From contig CAZMGD010000017.1 in NCBI GenBank assembly GCA_964565705.1, forward strand, positions 1-52,004: DNA of 52,004 nt, written 5' to 3'. Below, piece after piece: positions 38,001 to 46,438 of this stretch. A program made the position numbers and the translations under genes. This DNA comes from CAZMGD01 sp964565705 (GTDB taxonomy: Bacteria > Actinomycetota > Acidimicrobiia > Acidimicrobiales > Ilumatobacteraceae). The notes below the pieces were generated by a model that ran no database searches, was not told where the DNA came from, and saw only the letters and a program-made list of their open reading frames with translations. Numbering within the stretch: position 1 is the first letter of the stretch; each line of letters opens with the position of its first letter.

Positions 38001-41000
38001 TCGCCGCGAACCAGCGCGGCACCGCGCTGACCAACACCGCGACGCTGACCTACGACAACGCGGCCGGCACCCCGACGTCGATCAGCGACACCGCCACCAC
38101 CACCGTGGTGAACCCGGCGATCACCCTCGCCAAGGACGAGAACGACACCGACGGCATCGTCGAGCCCGGCCAGGTGGTGCGGTACACGATCTCGGCCAGC
38201 AACAGCGCGGCGGCGAACACCTCGATCGCCTACGACACCGTCGTGGTCGACACGCTGCCAGCCGACCTGATCCCGCTGTCGGGCGGCGCTGCCGCTGCCG
38301 ACGGCGCCACGATCGACGGCGGCTCCGGTGTGTGGGACGCGGCCACCCGGACGATCACGTTCACGATCGCCGAGATCGTCCCAGGGGCGACCGCGACCGC
38401 GGTGTACGACGTACGGGTCGCCGACCCGCTGCTGACCGGCGGGCTCATCGTCAACACGGTCGAGGCCGCGACGACCTCGATGGAGGGCACCGTTCCCGGT
38501 GAGCGCACGACCGGGGAGGGCTTCGCGGCAACCACGGAGCACGCCGTGATCGCCCCGCGGCTGTCGCTGACCAAGAGCGTCTCGCCCGCCACCCAGACGA
38601 TCGGCGAGGACGTGATCTACACCGTCGACGTGCGTGTGCCCGGCGGCGTCATCGCCTACGACGCCACGGTGATCGACATCATCCCGGCCGGCATCGTCGA
38701 CGTCGCCCTCACCGCCCCTGTCACCTGCACCGTCGCTGGTGGCGGCGCCTGCGACCCCGACATCACCCACGCCGACGTGCTCAAGCAGGGCCAGACCTAC
38801 GCGTTCTTCCTCGGCGACCTGGCGCCGGCCGACGACGACGCGCGCATCGTCCGGCTCGTGTACAGCGGTCGCGTCGCGCAGACGCTCGCCGCTGGCAACA
38901 CACCGACGAACAGCGCCACGATCCTCGCCAACTACACCGATGAGTTCCCCGGCACGCCGCCCGCGCCGCCCGACCCCGACAGCTTCGACTTCGAGTCGGT
39001 GCCCTCGACGGCGGCGCTGACCGTCGTCGAGCCGCACGTGACGATCGACAAGGACGTGCAGGGCCAGGCCGCTGACACCGACTGGCGGCGGGCCAAGCCC
39101 GGCGACGTGCTGACCTTCACGCTCACCGTGGCCAACGCCGGCACCTCGACCGCCCACGACGTCGACATCTCCGACACGCCTGACGAGCGCCTCACCTCGT
39201 TCGCGATCGTCGGCACGCTGCCGGCCGGGGTGACCGTGACCGACGGAATGCCTGGCGACGGGACGCTCGGGTGGAACGTCACGTCGATCCCCGCCGGTGC
39301 CTCCGTCATGATCAGCTACTCGCTGACCGTGCCCGCCGCCGGCATCCCCGAGGTGATCGACGGCGCGGAGCTGACCAACACCGCGGACGCGACCTACCTC
39401 GGCGTGCCCGCCGCGGACTTCGTCGCCGGTGAGCACAAGTCCTACGACGACGTCGACGACGACACCGTCGAGGTGGAGCTCGACCTGGCGTCGATCGGCG
39501 ACCGGGTGTGGAACGACATCGACGGCGACGGCGTGCAGGACCCGGGCGAGCCCGGCATCGCCGGCGTGACGGTCACGGTGACCTACCTCGGTCTCGACGG
39601 CCAGCCCGGCGGCGGCGACGACGAGGTGCACACGACCACGACCGACGCGAACGGCAACTGGACGGTCGAGACGCTGCCCGGCGGCGCCTACACCGTGACG
39701 GTGAGCCCGCCCGCCGGCTACGCCCAGACCTACGACCTCGACGGGCCCGCCACCGCCCACACCGCAGCGGCCACGCTCGGGGAGAGCCAGGTCCGGACCG
39801 ACGTCGACTTCGGCTACCGCGGCACCGGTTCGATCGGCGACCGGGTGTGGTTCGACACCGATGGCGACGGCGTGCAGGACGCCGGCGAGGTCGGCATTCC
39901 CGGTGTCGACCTGACGATCACCTGGGCGGGGCCCGACGGTCTGCTCGGCACCGCCGACGACGTGGACTACCCGACGACCACCGGCACCGATGGCGTCTAC
40001 CTGGTCGAGCACCTGCCGCCCGGTCCCTACGAGGTCTCCCTCGACCCGGCGACGTTGCCGCCCGGCTTCGTCCAGACGTACGACCACGAGGGCGCGCTCG
40101 ATCACGCCGCAGCGGTGACGTTGCCGCCCGGTGGCGCGATCCGTGAGATCGACTTCGGCTACACCGGCAGCGGTTCGATCGGCGACCTGGTCTGGCTCGA
40201 CCGCGACGGCGACGGCGCGGTCGATGCCGACGAGCCGGGCATCCCGAACGTGACGTTGCAGCTCACGTGGTTCGGGCCCGACGGTCTGCTCGGCACCGCC
40301 GACGACGCCGTGATGACGACCACGACCGATGCCGACGGCAACTACCTCTTCGCCAACCTGCCCGCCGGGAAGTTCGAGGTCGAGGTCGTCGGCAGCCTGC
40401 CCGCAGGCGTGGTCAACAGCTACGACGAGGACGGCGACGGCGACTCGCAGACCGACGTGACCCTCGACGTCGGTGTGCACCACACGACCGCCGACTTCGG
40501 CTACGACGCCACGTCCCTGCTCGGCGACCGCGTCTGGTGGGATCTCGACCGCGACGGCGTGCAGGATCCGGGGGAACCGGGCATCCCCGGTGTCGCGATC
40601 ACCGTCACCTACGCCGGTCCCGACGGCGAGTTGGGGACCGCCGACGACCTCACCTTCGACACGACGACGGGCGACGACGGGGCATGGCTCATCTCCGGCC
40701 TGCCGCTCGGCGCGTACCGCGTCGAGGTGACCGGCGGCGTGCCGTCGGGCATGACCCAGACCTTCGACGCCGACGGTGTCGCCACGCCGGACGAGTCGCA
40801 GACGGCGCTGAGCGAACAGACGCCAGCCGATCTCGACCAGGACTTCGGTTACGCCGGCGCCGGCTCGATCGGCGACCTCGTGTGGCTGGACCGCGACGGC
40901 GACGGCGAGGTCGATCCCGACGAGCCCGGGCTGCCGGGCGTTGACGTGATCGTGACCTGGTTCGGTCCCGACGGCGAGCCCGGCGGGGGCGACGACCTCA

Positions 41001-43045
41001 CGGTCACCGTCACGACCGACGGCGACGGGGGGTGGTCCGTGCCCGGCCTGCCCGCAGGGACCTACAGCGTCGTCGTCGACCCGACGACACTGCCCGCCGA
41101 CCTCGTCGCGACCTACGACCTCGACGGCACGCCGAACGGCGCCACCGTGATCGACCTCCCCGACGGCGGCCGCAACGACGACGTCGACTTCGGCTACCGC
41201 GGCGTGTCGTCGATCGGCGACACGATCGTGTGGGACCGCGACGACAGCGGCTCGATCACCGACGGCGACGTACCGCTCGGCGCGGTCACCGTGGTGCTCG
41301 AGTGGGCCGGCCTCGACGGCGTGTGGGGCACGCCCGACGACGAGACGTTCACGACGACGACCGCCGCCGACGGCACCTACCTCTTCACTGGCCTGCCGGC
41401 CGGGCTGTACACGGTCACGGTCGACACGTCGACGCTGCCGCCGGGCCTGAGCCCGACGTTCGACGAGGACGGCGGGCTGGACTCCACGACCGACGTCGCG
41501 TTGGCGCCGGGTGAGGCGCACCTCAGTGCCGACTTCGGCTACACGGGCGCCGGGGCGATCGGCGACACGATCTACCTCGACCTCGATGGCGACGGCGTGC
41601 AGGGTCCGGATGAGCCGGGCGTGCCGGGCCAGCAGGTCGACCTCGTCTGGCACGGTCCGACCGGGACGGTTCGCCTCACCACGGTCGCCGGCCCCGACGG
41701 CAGCTACCTGTTCGAGCACCTGCCCGACGGCGACTACCGAGTCGAGGTCGTCGGCGGCATCGCCGGCGCCGCATCCAACACCGCCGATCCCGACGGTGAG
41801 ACGCCTTCGCAGTCGGTGGTCACGATTGCGGAGGGCGCAAGCGACCTCGACCAGGACTTCGGGTACCAGGGCAGCGGCTCGATCGGCGACACGATCTGGT
41901 TCGACGTCGACGCCGACGGGGTGGACGACGGGGCGAGCGAGCCGCGTCTACCGGGCATCACCGTCGTCGTCACCTGGCTCGGGGTCGACGGCGTGCCGAG
42001 CGCCGACGACTTGACGTTCACGACGACGACCGGGCCCGACGGCACCTACCTGGTCGAGCACCTGCCCGCTGGCAACTACACCGTCGCCGTCACCGCCGGC
42101 GTCCCGCCGTCGCTGGCCGCCGGTGTGGACGCCGACAGTCCTGCCGGCAGCGGCGATGGGGTGAGCGCGCTCACGCTGTCCGCCGGCGAGAGCAACCTCG
42201 GGCAGGACTTCGGCTACGTCGGCAGCGGTTCGATCGGCGACACCGTGTGGCTCGACGTCGACGCCGATGGCGTCCAGGACCCGGGTGAACCGGGCCTCGG
42301 TGGCGTGACGGTCACCCTCACGTTCGCCGGCCTGGACGGAGTGTTCGCCACGCCGGACGACCTCGTGTACACGACGACGACCGACGGCAGCGGCCACTAC
42401 CTGTTCGATCACCTCGCCGCCGGCTCGTACCGCCTCGATGTCACCGGAGTCGCCGCCGAGTACCACCCGAGCGGCGATCCCGACGGCGGGCTCGACAACA
42501 CGTCGGTGGTCACCATCGGAACCGGGGAGCACAACACCGCGCAGGACTTCGGATACGCCGGTGGATCGTCGCTCAACGGGACGGTGTTCCACGACTCGGA
42601 CCACGACGGCCTGCAGGGCGCCGGCGAAGGCGGCGTTGCGGGTATCACGATCACCGTGATCTGGGACGGACCCGCCGGCCCGGTGACGATCACCACCGTC
42701 ACCGGGCCCGACGGTACGTGGTCGATCAGCAACCTGCCAGCGGGCAGCTACACGGTGACGATCGACACCACCACCTTGCCGACTGGCTTCTCGCCGACGA
42801 CGGCGACGACGGTCGCCGTCACGGTGCCGAGCGGAGGTTCGGCGACGGTCGTGCACGGCATCGCGCCCGCGCTCGTGCCACCCGCACCGCCTGGGCCGAC
42901 CACGGTTGCCCCACCCGCCGGCGGGGCCCTGCCAGCGACCGGTGGAGGCGGCGCTGCCGGCACGGTCGCTGTGTGGACGCTCGCCCTCGGTCTCGCCGCG
43001 CTGCTGCTGGCCCGGCGGCGGGCGACGTCAGCACGCCGCGTGTGA
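35096..43045 (+). CDS. Giant sortase-anchored surface protein with DUF11-like and SdrD B-like repeats
   Basis: 2649 residues from ATG 35096 (an in-frame ATG at 35054 is also possible). Signal peptide: basic RRRHR, then a hydrophobic core at 20-35. Residues ~50-1460 hold about nine DUF11-type beta domains, each with a (I/L)xKxxS-type opening and a DxLPAGL-type centre. Residues ~1465-2590 hold ten SdrD_B/Cna_B-type repeats with SIGDxVWxDxDGDG acidic loops, typical of calcium binding, and closing DFGY strands. The C-terminus is a textbook sorting signal: LPATG (2612-2616), a hydrophobic helix and a basic RRRATSARR tail. It should be exported, attached to peptidoglycan by a sortase and reach far from the cell as an adhesin-like stalk. 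No sortase gene is in the window. Confidence 0.93.
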   Translation: MDESKFTTRPHTLPRRRHRAALAIVAALALGTFVVEPGARRATAAGTPDIAVERSVSAETLYGRNAVVTLTATNPTTTDGYNVSLRDVLPAGATLAAGSPPPSKQLPQPDGTTVLIWDNVADLQAGVSTSISYEVAYGTTADPGGTYQIGQTLGGTAGAYVNSNPRFLPRFDPMTGSPVAGSYTGSDTDTSQTTLVPFLVHKSEPSVEGELLRGVHDHQTVYTIEIENNLVVPTTGLSLVDHLPAGLEFLGCGGVDNSTPATEEHPGSGPIAGAPAFSEPCVAPTSAATVETDPDGAGPLLLDVYTRVEWTNVVTEIAAGEVYRMQYAAAIPLRENVLFGGDPTANLDNNTGDLTADEQQLVNHVAATGTTVGISFTVDDTEQVIAEDVSIHKTASTDQIVQGQGTTWTLLVESSEYATATGPIVVTDIVPNGLEYVSSTVPPGTTTVGPTTNDDGTQTVTWTLPAFAVKNGTATIGLATTTLESYRPPLGGPVSASDTWGNTVTSSTTATIITANDGTTEQLPIPDGSEASQQATGIELSKEVSELQTPMDCGDGSTIATWSPVQAGDYRPGDRVCWRLSVRFPNNLDTRSPQLRDLLPVGFRLVGTPQYTPANSVPAGDVSFSSSDGLLAWDLTEVDQGQLFQVVVETIIDHPDLLPDAAGTPDLVENLLKLRYTNTAGQPFQLRDAADVSYVEARLSLDKAIVSLNGAAVTPPASSVTASGGDTIGYQVTVTNSGDLATTTGRVRDLLPAGITCIQVVGATPLTDSCTDASPSSYIDWTLGPLGTNETATLTYQVALDDVEVPGTVYTNRAGVRDFESATNEPGSFTYVPAENIDPVTHPAATWNSERADDTTQVTIISPAIDKTSTSPVDAPGNSASQATIGETVEYTVTVTLPEGLVLNGATLTDAVPAGLEITDTPAVAINGAAQPAPSVAGNTITLALADPYANPDGADTIVLTYRAVVRDVAANQRGTALTNTATLTYDNAAGTPTSISDTATTTVVNPAITLAKDENDTDGIVEPGQVVRYTISASNSAAANTSIAYDTVVVDTLPADLIPLSGGAAAADGATIDGGSGVWDAATRTITFTIAEIVPGATATAVYDVRVADPLLTGGLIVNTVEAATTSMEGTVPGERTTGEGFAATTEHAVIAPRLSLTKSVSPATQTIGEDVIYTVDVRVPGGVIAYDATVIDIIPAGIVDVALTAPVTCTVAGGGACDPDITHADVLKQGQTYAFFLGDLAPADDDARIVRLVYSGRVAQTLAAGNTPTNSATILANYTDEFPGTPPAPPDPDSFDFESVPSTAALTVVEPHVTIDKDVQGQAADTDWRRAKPGDVLTFTLTVANAGTSTAHDVDISDTPDERLTSFAIVGTLPAGVTVTDGMPGDGTLGWNVTSIPAGASVMISYSLTVPAAGIPEVIDGAELTNTADATYLGVPAADFVAGEHKSYDDVDDDTVEVELDLASIGDRVWNDIDGDGVQDPGEPGIAGVTVTVTYLGLDGQPGGGDDEVHTTTTDANGNWTVETLPGGAYTVTVSPPAGYAQTYDLDGPATAHTAAATLGESQVRTDVDFGYRGTGSIGDRVWFDTDGDGVQDAGEVGIPGVDLTITWAGPDGLLGTADDVDYPTTTGTDGVYLVEHLPPGPYEVSLDPATLPPGFVQTYDHEGALDHAAAVTLPPGGAIREIDFGYTGSGSIGDLVWLDRDGDGAVDADEPGIPNVTLQLTWFGPDGLLGTADDAVMTTTTDADGNYLFANLPAGKFEVEVVGSLPAGVVNSYDEDGDGDSQTDVTLDVGVHHTTADFGYDATSLLGDRVWWDLDRDGVQDPGEPGIPGVAITVTYAGPDGELGTADDLTFDTTTGDDGAWLISGLPLGAYRVEVTGGVPSGMTQTFDADGVATPDESQTALSEQTPADLDQDFGYAGAGSIGDLVWLDRDGDGEVDPDEPGLPGVDVIVTWFGPDGEPGGGDDLTVTVTTDGDGGWSVPGLPAGTYSVVVDPTTLPADLVATYDLDGTPNGATVIDLPDGGRNDDVDFGYRGVSSIGDTIVWDRDDSGSITDGDVPLGAVTVVLEWAGLDGVWGTPDDETFTTTTAADGTYLFTGLPAGLYTVTVDTSTLPPGLSPTFDEDGGLDSTTDVALAPGEAHLSADFGYTGAGAIGDTIYLDLDGDGVQGPDEPGVPGQQVDLVWHGPTGTVRLTTVAGPDGSYLFEHLPDGDYRVEVVGGIAGAASNTADPDGETPSQSVVTIAEGASDLDQDFGYQGSGSIGDTIWFDVDADGVDDGASEPRLPGITVVVTWLGVDGVPSADDLTFTTTTGPDGTYLVEHLPAGNYTVAVTAGVPPSLAAGVDADSPAGSGDGVSALTLSAGESNLGQDFGYVGSGSIGDTVWLDVDADGVQDPGEPGLGGVTVTLTFAGLDGVFATPDDLVYTTTTDGSGHYLFDHLAAGSYRLDVTGVAAEYHPSGDPDGGLDNTSVVTIGTGEHNTAQDFGYAGGSSLNGTVFHDSDHDGLQGAGEGGVAGITITVIWDGPAGPVTITTVTGPDGTWSISNLPAGSYTVTIDTTTLPTGFSPTTATTVAVTVPSGGSATVVHGIAPALVPPAPPGPTTVAPPAGGALPATGGGGAAGTVAVWTLALGLAALLLARRRATSARRV
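39490..42860 (+). repeat. Ten tandem ~345-bp repeats encoding SdrD_B domains
   Basis: Repeat units begin near 39490, 39830, 40175, 40514, 40865, 41210, 41555, 41879, 42230 and 42568. Unit length stays between about 324 and 351 bases. Each encodes the SIGDxVW opening and DFGY ending. The DNA is similar but not identical between units, so the array looks old or diversified rather than freshly amplified. Confidence 0.85.
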
Positions 43046-43089
43046 ACGTCTGAAGCCGTGGGGGAAGACGAGCCAGCGGCACGGGTTCG

Positions 43090-43239
43090 GTGTGCAAGGA
43101 CAAGCGCGGCGTGTGGATCGGCGAGGCGGTGCTCGACGGCAAGCGCCGACGGGTCACGGCGACCACGAAGACCGATGCCTCGGCGAAGCTGATGCGGCTG
43201 ATCGTCGGCTCCGAGACACGAGATGGCGCTGCGCGCTGA
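43090..43239 (+). pseudogene. Tyrosine recombinase N-terminal fragment
   Basis: About 49 codons: GSVCKDKRGVWIGEAVLDGKRRRVTATTKTDASAKLMRL resembles the AP2-like/SAM-like N-terminus of phage-type integrases (pattern G-S-V-x-K-x-R-G-x-W, then DGKRRRV). It stops at 43239 with no core-binding or catalytic domain after it. A possible later piece lies at 43674. Confidence 0.6.
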
Positions 43240-43243
43240 TCGA

Positions 43244-43528
43244 TCAGCTACCTGCGAGTCCGAGGAACACCACCATGGCCCGGTTGAGTCGCAGGACGTC
43301 GTCGTCGCTGAGACGGCCGATCTGTTGACCGATCTTGCGTCGGGGCACGGTGGTCAGCTTGTCGACCATGAGTGTGCTTGGCTCGCGCAGCCCGTTGATT
43401 TCGTCGGGCTCGATCGCCAGCCGGAACAGCGGTGCTTCGGTGGGGTCGGTGGTCATCGCGCAGACCGTGATCGAGGCGGTGGCGTCGAAGCGGTTCAAAC
43501 ACCCCGGCAGCGATGACCGCAAGCCCAA
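43244..43528 (-). pseudogene. Truncated MazF/PemK-type toxin
   Basis: The segment from RFDATASITVC to VVFLGLAGS is a clear MazF/PemK C-terminus (TTDPTEAPLFRL, GLREPSTLMVDKLTTV, IGRLSDDDVLRLNRAM). The first ~35 residues of the family, including the GEIW and RPxVIVQ strands, are missing and replaced by unrelated sequence. No MazE-like antitoxin is recognisable. Probably inactive. Confidence 0.75.
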
Positions 43529-43548
43529 TTGCGCACAAGCGGGCGCAC

Positions 43549-43772
43549 ATGACCAAAGCTGACCTCGACACCGTCGGGTCGTGGCTCACCGACGTCGCCG
43601 TCCACCGCCCGGCCACACCCACAACGACCCACCTGCCCGTCGAGCTCCGCTCCGCCGTCGACGCGACGCACGCATGAAGCTCATGCGCTCGACGCTCGCC
43701 CAGGTGCTCGACCTCGCCGTGCGGCGCCGGCAGCTCCCGTACAACCCGGCGAGCCAGGCAACCTCATTTGAG
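43549..43772 (+). pseudogene. Possible integrase middle fragment, frameshifted
   Basis: The segment MKLMRSTLAQVLDLAVRRRQLPYNPA (43674 onward, read in two parts) matches the core-binding domain of tyrosine recombinases (x-x-LRxxLxxAVRxxLIxxNPA). A short 42-codon frame before it (from ATG 43549) ends in TGA at 43677, overlapping in another frame, so a frameshift may separate two parts. No catalytic R-H-R-Y region follows. Confidence 0.45.
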
Positions 43773-43819
43773 ACGTTCCCGGCCGAAAGTGTCCCTGCCG
43801 AGCCCCAAGTTCACCGACG

Positions 43820-44134
43820 ATGTCTGCGTCAGCACTTGCCTGTGTCGCAAGTGGTGAAAGAACCGGGTTGGCCCCCTACCTCGACCAAGCCGGTGAACGA
43901 TTCGACGCAACTTTGGTGGTGACGTCGATCAAGTTTCTGAACGCCAGCGAAGCCGCCGTCGCATACGAGGTCGTGAGCCCGGACGGCCAGGTGATCCTGT
44001 CGCGGTACGACGGGCGGGTCTTGTGCCTCCACAGTGCCTGGCGGATCGAACGCAATGCCTTCACGTCGCTGCTGGAGCTCGCCGGAGTGCACTGTCCACC
44101 TGCGCCCGAGCCCGGTCCAAACACGTCCAGCTGA
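43820..44134 (+). CDS. Hypothetical protein, NTF2/SnoaL-like C-terminus
   Basis: 104 residues. VTSIKFLNASEAAVAYEVVS, then RYDGRVLCLHSAWRIERNAF and LLELAGVHCPP, resembles the last strands of small NTF2-like domains common in actinobacterial secreted proteins. Such domains are usually longer at the N-terminus, so this may be a surviving fragment. No start signal is convincing. The following ~100 bases (44135-44234) show nothing. Confidence 0.4.
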   Translation: MSASALACVASGERTGLAPYLDQAGERFDATLVVTSIKFLNASEAAVAYEVVSPDGQVILSRYDGRVLCLHSAWRIERNAFTSLLELAGVHCPPAPEPGPNTSS

Positions 44135-44234
44135 CCACCGCTCCCCGGTACGCCACGCCAGGCGACCAACTCGAAGGATCCGCCCACGAGCAGCGTTTAC
44201 GGACACCGGCGTCAGCATGTGGCCCGACGCTGCG

Positions 44235-45019
44235 CTACTCGGCAGCCAGACGTTGGATCGCCGCGTTGGCGTCGTCGACGACCAATGCTCCGCGCCAACC
44301 ACGGTGGGCCCGATCAGCGACCATGGGCGCGACGGCGACGGTGAGGCGCTTGCGGTCGCGTTTGCTCATCTCGGATGCCATCGCTCGCATGTCGCCACGT
44401 GCGGCGAGCGACAGGAGGAACGTCAGGTCGCGCTGATGTTTCACACGTTCGTCTGGGGCGAGGGAGGCGATCTCGGCTGATCCAGCGGCCTTGGCGATGA
44501 TCGCGCCGAGCAGCGACGGCACTCGCACCTCGACCAGACGGTCGTCCCACGTGATGGCGACGGGGAGGCTCCGTTCCAACGCCTGTGTCGCTCCGGGGCC
44601 TGGACGGCGTGGCCGGGCGGAACCGTCTCGACGTCCGCGCCGACACCTTCGGGCGCGAGCAGGTCGATCTTGGCGAGGCCGTGCTGGAATCGGGTGACCC
44701 CCGACGGGGAGAAGGTGGTGTCGAACCCGGCGGAGATGAACGCCGCGGCGACCTGGCGCATTGCCTGGCGGCCGTGGGCGCGCACGTCGACGGCGATGTC
44801 GCCGTCGTCAGTGGTGCGGTGCGGCTCGACGCCGGCGAGTGCCGCGTGGATCTCGACCATCTGTCCGCCGACGACCGCCCACCGGTCGGGGGGAACCACG
44901 CTGGCGAGCTCCGCGATCGCCTCCCAGGTTGCGCGGCCGGCGGGGGCGAGTGGCCCGATCGCCGCGGTCCCGAGCGATGCCGCGTCGGTCTGATGGTCGG
45001 GGTAGCGATCATCGCTCAT
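44235..45019 (-). pseudogene. Nucleotidyltransferase (AbiEii-like), interrupted by a single frameshift
   Basis: Reading from ATG 45019: WAVVGGQMVEIHAAL and HRTTDDGDIAVDV are the GG...DxD core of a nucleotidyltransferase like AbiEii toxins. After GHAVQAP the frame is lost; inserting one base in the G4 run at 44595-44598 restores GATQALERSLPVAITW and the rest (VRVPSLLGAIIAKAAG, then HQRDLTFLLSLAA). Total restored length is ~260 residues. Either a true inactivating deletion or a sequencing error. Its start overlaps the stop of the upstream HTH gene in ATGA. Confidence 0.78.
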
Positions 45020-45624
45020 AGGACGGCAAGCGCCTCGCGGGCGGAACGGTCGTCGCGCTCGTCGACGAGGTCGATCGCAGCGACGACGGCTGGCGCGTAG
45101 CGGTCGTCGTCTGCGAACGGCCAGACGTCGTCGGGGACGACCCGCATGACGAGGTTGGGACCGTCGACGCCGAATCGCAGTGAGTGATCCTCGACGAACT
45201 GCGCAAGACCGGAGGCGCGGACGTAGAGATCGTGTGGCGGCTTGGGTTGCACGGGCGCGCCGTGGTGGGCGGCGGAGCTGGCCCCTGATTGGACGATGTG
45301 GGGGGAGTCGAGGAGGTAGGGGAGTTCGCCGGCGGCGACGCGCGCGGGTTTGCGGTCGGCGCGGCGGCGGGCTTGGACGGCGAGGCGGTGGACGTCGTCG
45401 AGGGATGCGGGCGCGGCGTTGCGGATGAGGTCCCAGGCGCGTCGCGGCTTGGCGGGCCGTCCTCCTGAGGGCCGTAGGTCGTCGTAGCGGTGCACGGAGT
45501 CGAGGTCGATCTGCCAGGAGCGGCCGAAACGACTGGCGCGGAGGTCGCCGGCGGCGATGAGCTGGCGGACGCGGACAGCGGACACGTCCAGGATGTTTGC
45601 TGCGTGCTCGACGTCGATCCTCAC
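45016..45624 (-). CDS. HTH DNA-binding protein paired with the nucleotidyltransferase
   Basis: 202 residues. N-terminal excisionase/MerR-like helix-turn-helix (HAANILDVSAVRVRQLIAAG, then RFGRSWQIDLDSV). The rest is basic then acidic, without a domain I recognise. GTG start with TAGTCT seven bases upstream. A perfect 26-base palindrome covers the -35 region, strongly suggesting autoregulation. Gene order regulator-then-nucleotidyltransferase with a four-base overlap is what a toxin-antitoxin or abortive-infection module would show. Confidence 0.75.
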   Translation of the reverse strand: MRIDVEHAANILDVSAVRVRQLIAAGDLRASRFGRSWQIDLDSVHRYDDLRPSGGRPAKPRRAWDLIRNAAPASLDDVHRLAVQARRRADRKPARVAAGELPYLLDSPHIVQSGASSAAHHGAPVQPKPPHDLYVRASGLAQFVEDHSLRFGVDGPNLVMRVVPDDVWPFADDDRYAPAVVAAIDLVDERDDRSAREALAVL

Positions 45625-45631
45625 CTCGCAC

Positions 45632-45637
45632 AGACTA
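45632..45637 (-). promoter_or_regulatory. Leaderless -10 of the HTH gene
   Basis: TAGTCT on the minus strand, seven bases before GTG 45624. Confidence 0.55.
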
Positions 45638-45641
45638 TCGG

Positions 45642-45667
45642 AAACCCTTTCGATATCGAAAGGGTTT
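45642..45667. promoter_or_regulatory. Perfect 26-base palindrome, operator of the HTH/nucleotidyltransferase pair
   Basis: Half-site AAACCCTTTCGAT followed at once by its exact reverse complement. It is AT-richer than its surroundings and lies where the -35 of the leaderless promoter should be. Confidence 0.8.
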
Positions 45668-45842
45668 GCGATGTGGCTCCTGCCAGCAGCTTGAGGCGCG
45701 TCACGGGCGGCGTCGGACGCCGGCCTCGCGGTGCCGCAACTCAGCTGGCCAGTGCGTGGCCAGCGATGTCGGAACAGGTTTGCAGCTACGACAAGTGGGG
45801 GTGGCTTTGGCTTCGTCGGTCTGGAGGTCCTGCCCGCCGCTG

Positions 45843-45896
45843 CTACAAGGGGTCGGGGAGCAACGCTGCGACGAAGACGCCGGTGTCAACGATCAC
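45843..45896 (-). pseudogene. VapC PIN-domain toxin remnant
   Basis: GTG 45896 overlaps the antitoxin stop (GTGA) and encodes VIVDTGVFVAALLPDPL, the standard first strand of a PIN domain with its conserved Asp. A TAG follows after 17 codons. The remaining ~110 residues are gone; 45668-45842 shows no PIN continuation and no other recognisable gene. Confidence 0.7.
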
Positions 45897-46117
45897 GAAC
45901 GTGGCTTGCCGAAGCCCGTTTCGGTAAGAGCTTCATCGACCCGTTCGGCATACAGCGGGCCGCCGCTGGCAGCGCCGACGAACTCGTAAGGGTCCTGGTC
46001 CGCCGCCTCGTCAAGCAGGCGCGCTGCCAAGGCGTCCACTGAAACCCCCTCGCGCGCGGCGCGGCGCGCGAGACGGCGGAGGGTGGGTTCCTTCACGTCC
46101 AGCTCGAGCGCGCTCAT
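45893..46117 (-). CDS. VapB-type antitoxin
   Basis: 74 residues. N-terminal ribbon-helix-helix-like segment (ELDVKEPTLRRLARRAAREG, then VSVDALAARLLDEAA) and a C-terminal toxin-binding tail DPYEFVGAASGGPLYAERVD. TAGCCT lies seven bases before the ATG. It directly precedes the truncated VapC, so it is an orphan antitoxin. Confidence 0.75.
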   Translation of the reverse strand: MSALELDVKEPTLRRLARRAAREGVSVDALAARLLDEAADQDPYEFVGAASGGPLYAERVDEALTETGFGKPRS

Positions 46118-46124
46118 CCCCGAC

Positions 46125-46206
46125 AGGCTACTCGTGGTCGGTGTCGCCCCCAGCGAAGCGTGGCCGGGTCGCGGCCGCGACCGCGGAACGGCCCGACTCG
46201 TAGGCT
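46125..46206. promoter_or_regulatory. Divergent leaderless promoters of the two antitoxin genes
   Basis: Minus strand TAGCCT (46130 to 46125), seven bases before ATG 46117. Plus strand TAGGCT (46201-46206), seven bases before GTG 46214. Confidence 0.55.
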
Positions 46207-46213
46207 GATCAGC

Positions 46214-46438
46214 GTGGTCACCAAGCACATCGCCTCCGACCCGGCGGTGATGGCCGGCGCTCCGAGGATTCGGGGCACGCGCGTGACGGTCGCGGCGGTG
46301 CTCGGGCAGCTGGGCGCCGGACTCTCGATCGACGATCTCCTCGGGCACTACCCGTCGCTGGCGCGTGAGGATGTCCGGGCGGCGCTGGCGTTCGCCGCCG
46401 CGTCGTTGACAATCGAGCGCCCGTTCGTCGGGTCCTGA
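46214..46438 (+). CDS. DUF433 (VapB-like) antitoxin
   Basis: 74 residues, the usual DUF433 length. Signature DPAVMAGAPRIRGTRVTVAAVL then LGHYPSLAREDVRAALAFAA. These proteins are antitoxins usually followed by a DUF5615 PIN-like toxin. No intact toxin follows; 46439-46664 holds only a weak possible remnant and a short CCCCCCAAAT direct repeat (46585 and 46596). Confidence 0.85.
   Translation: MVTKHIASDPAVMAGAPRIRGTRVTVAAVLGQLGAGLSIDDLLGHYPSLAREDVRAALAFAAASLTIERPFVGS

Noticed and set aside
37415..41719. 1434-codon open frame antisense to the giant surface-protein gene
   Set aside because: It mirrors the acidic SdrD_B repeats, producing a low-complexity Val/Gly/Arg/Asp-rich sequence with no known motif. 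The plus-strand protein has a signal peptide, domains and a sorting signal, so the antisense frame is a high-GC artefact.
39490..42860. Regular ~345-base spacing considered as a CRISPR or satellite array
   Set aside because: Units are fully coding, diverged and encode SdrD_B domains; there are no short identical repeats with unique spacers.
44140..44580. Plus-strand frames over the nucleotidyltransferase region
   Set aside because: No family resemblance; the minus-strand protein is recognisable on both sides of the frameshift.
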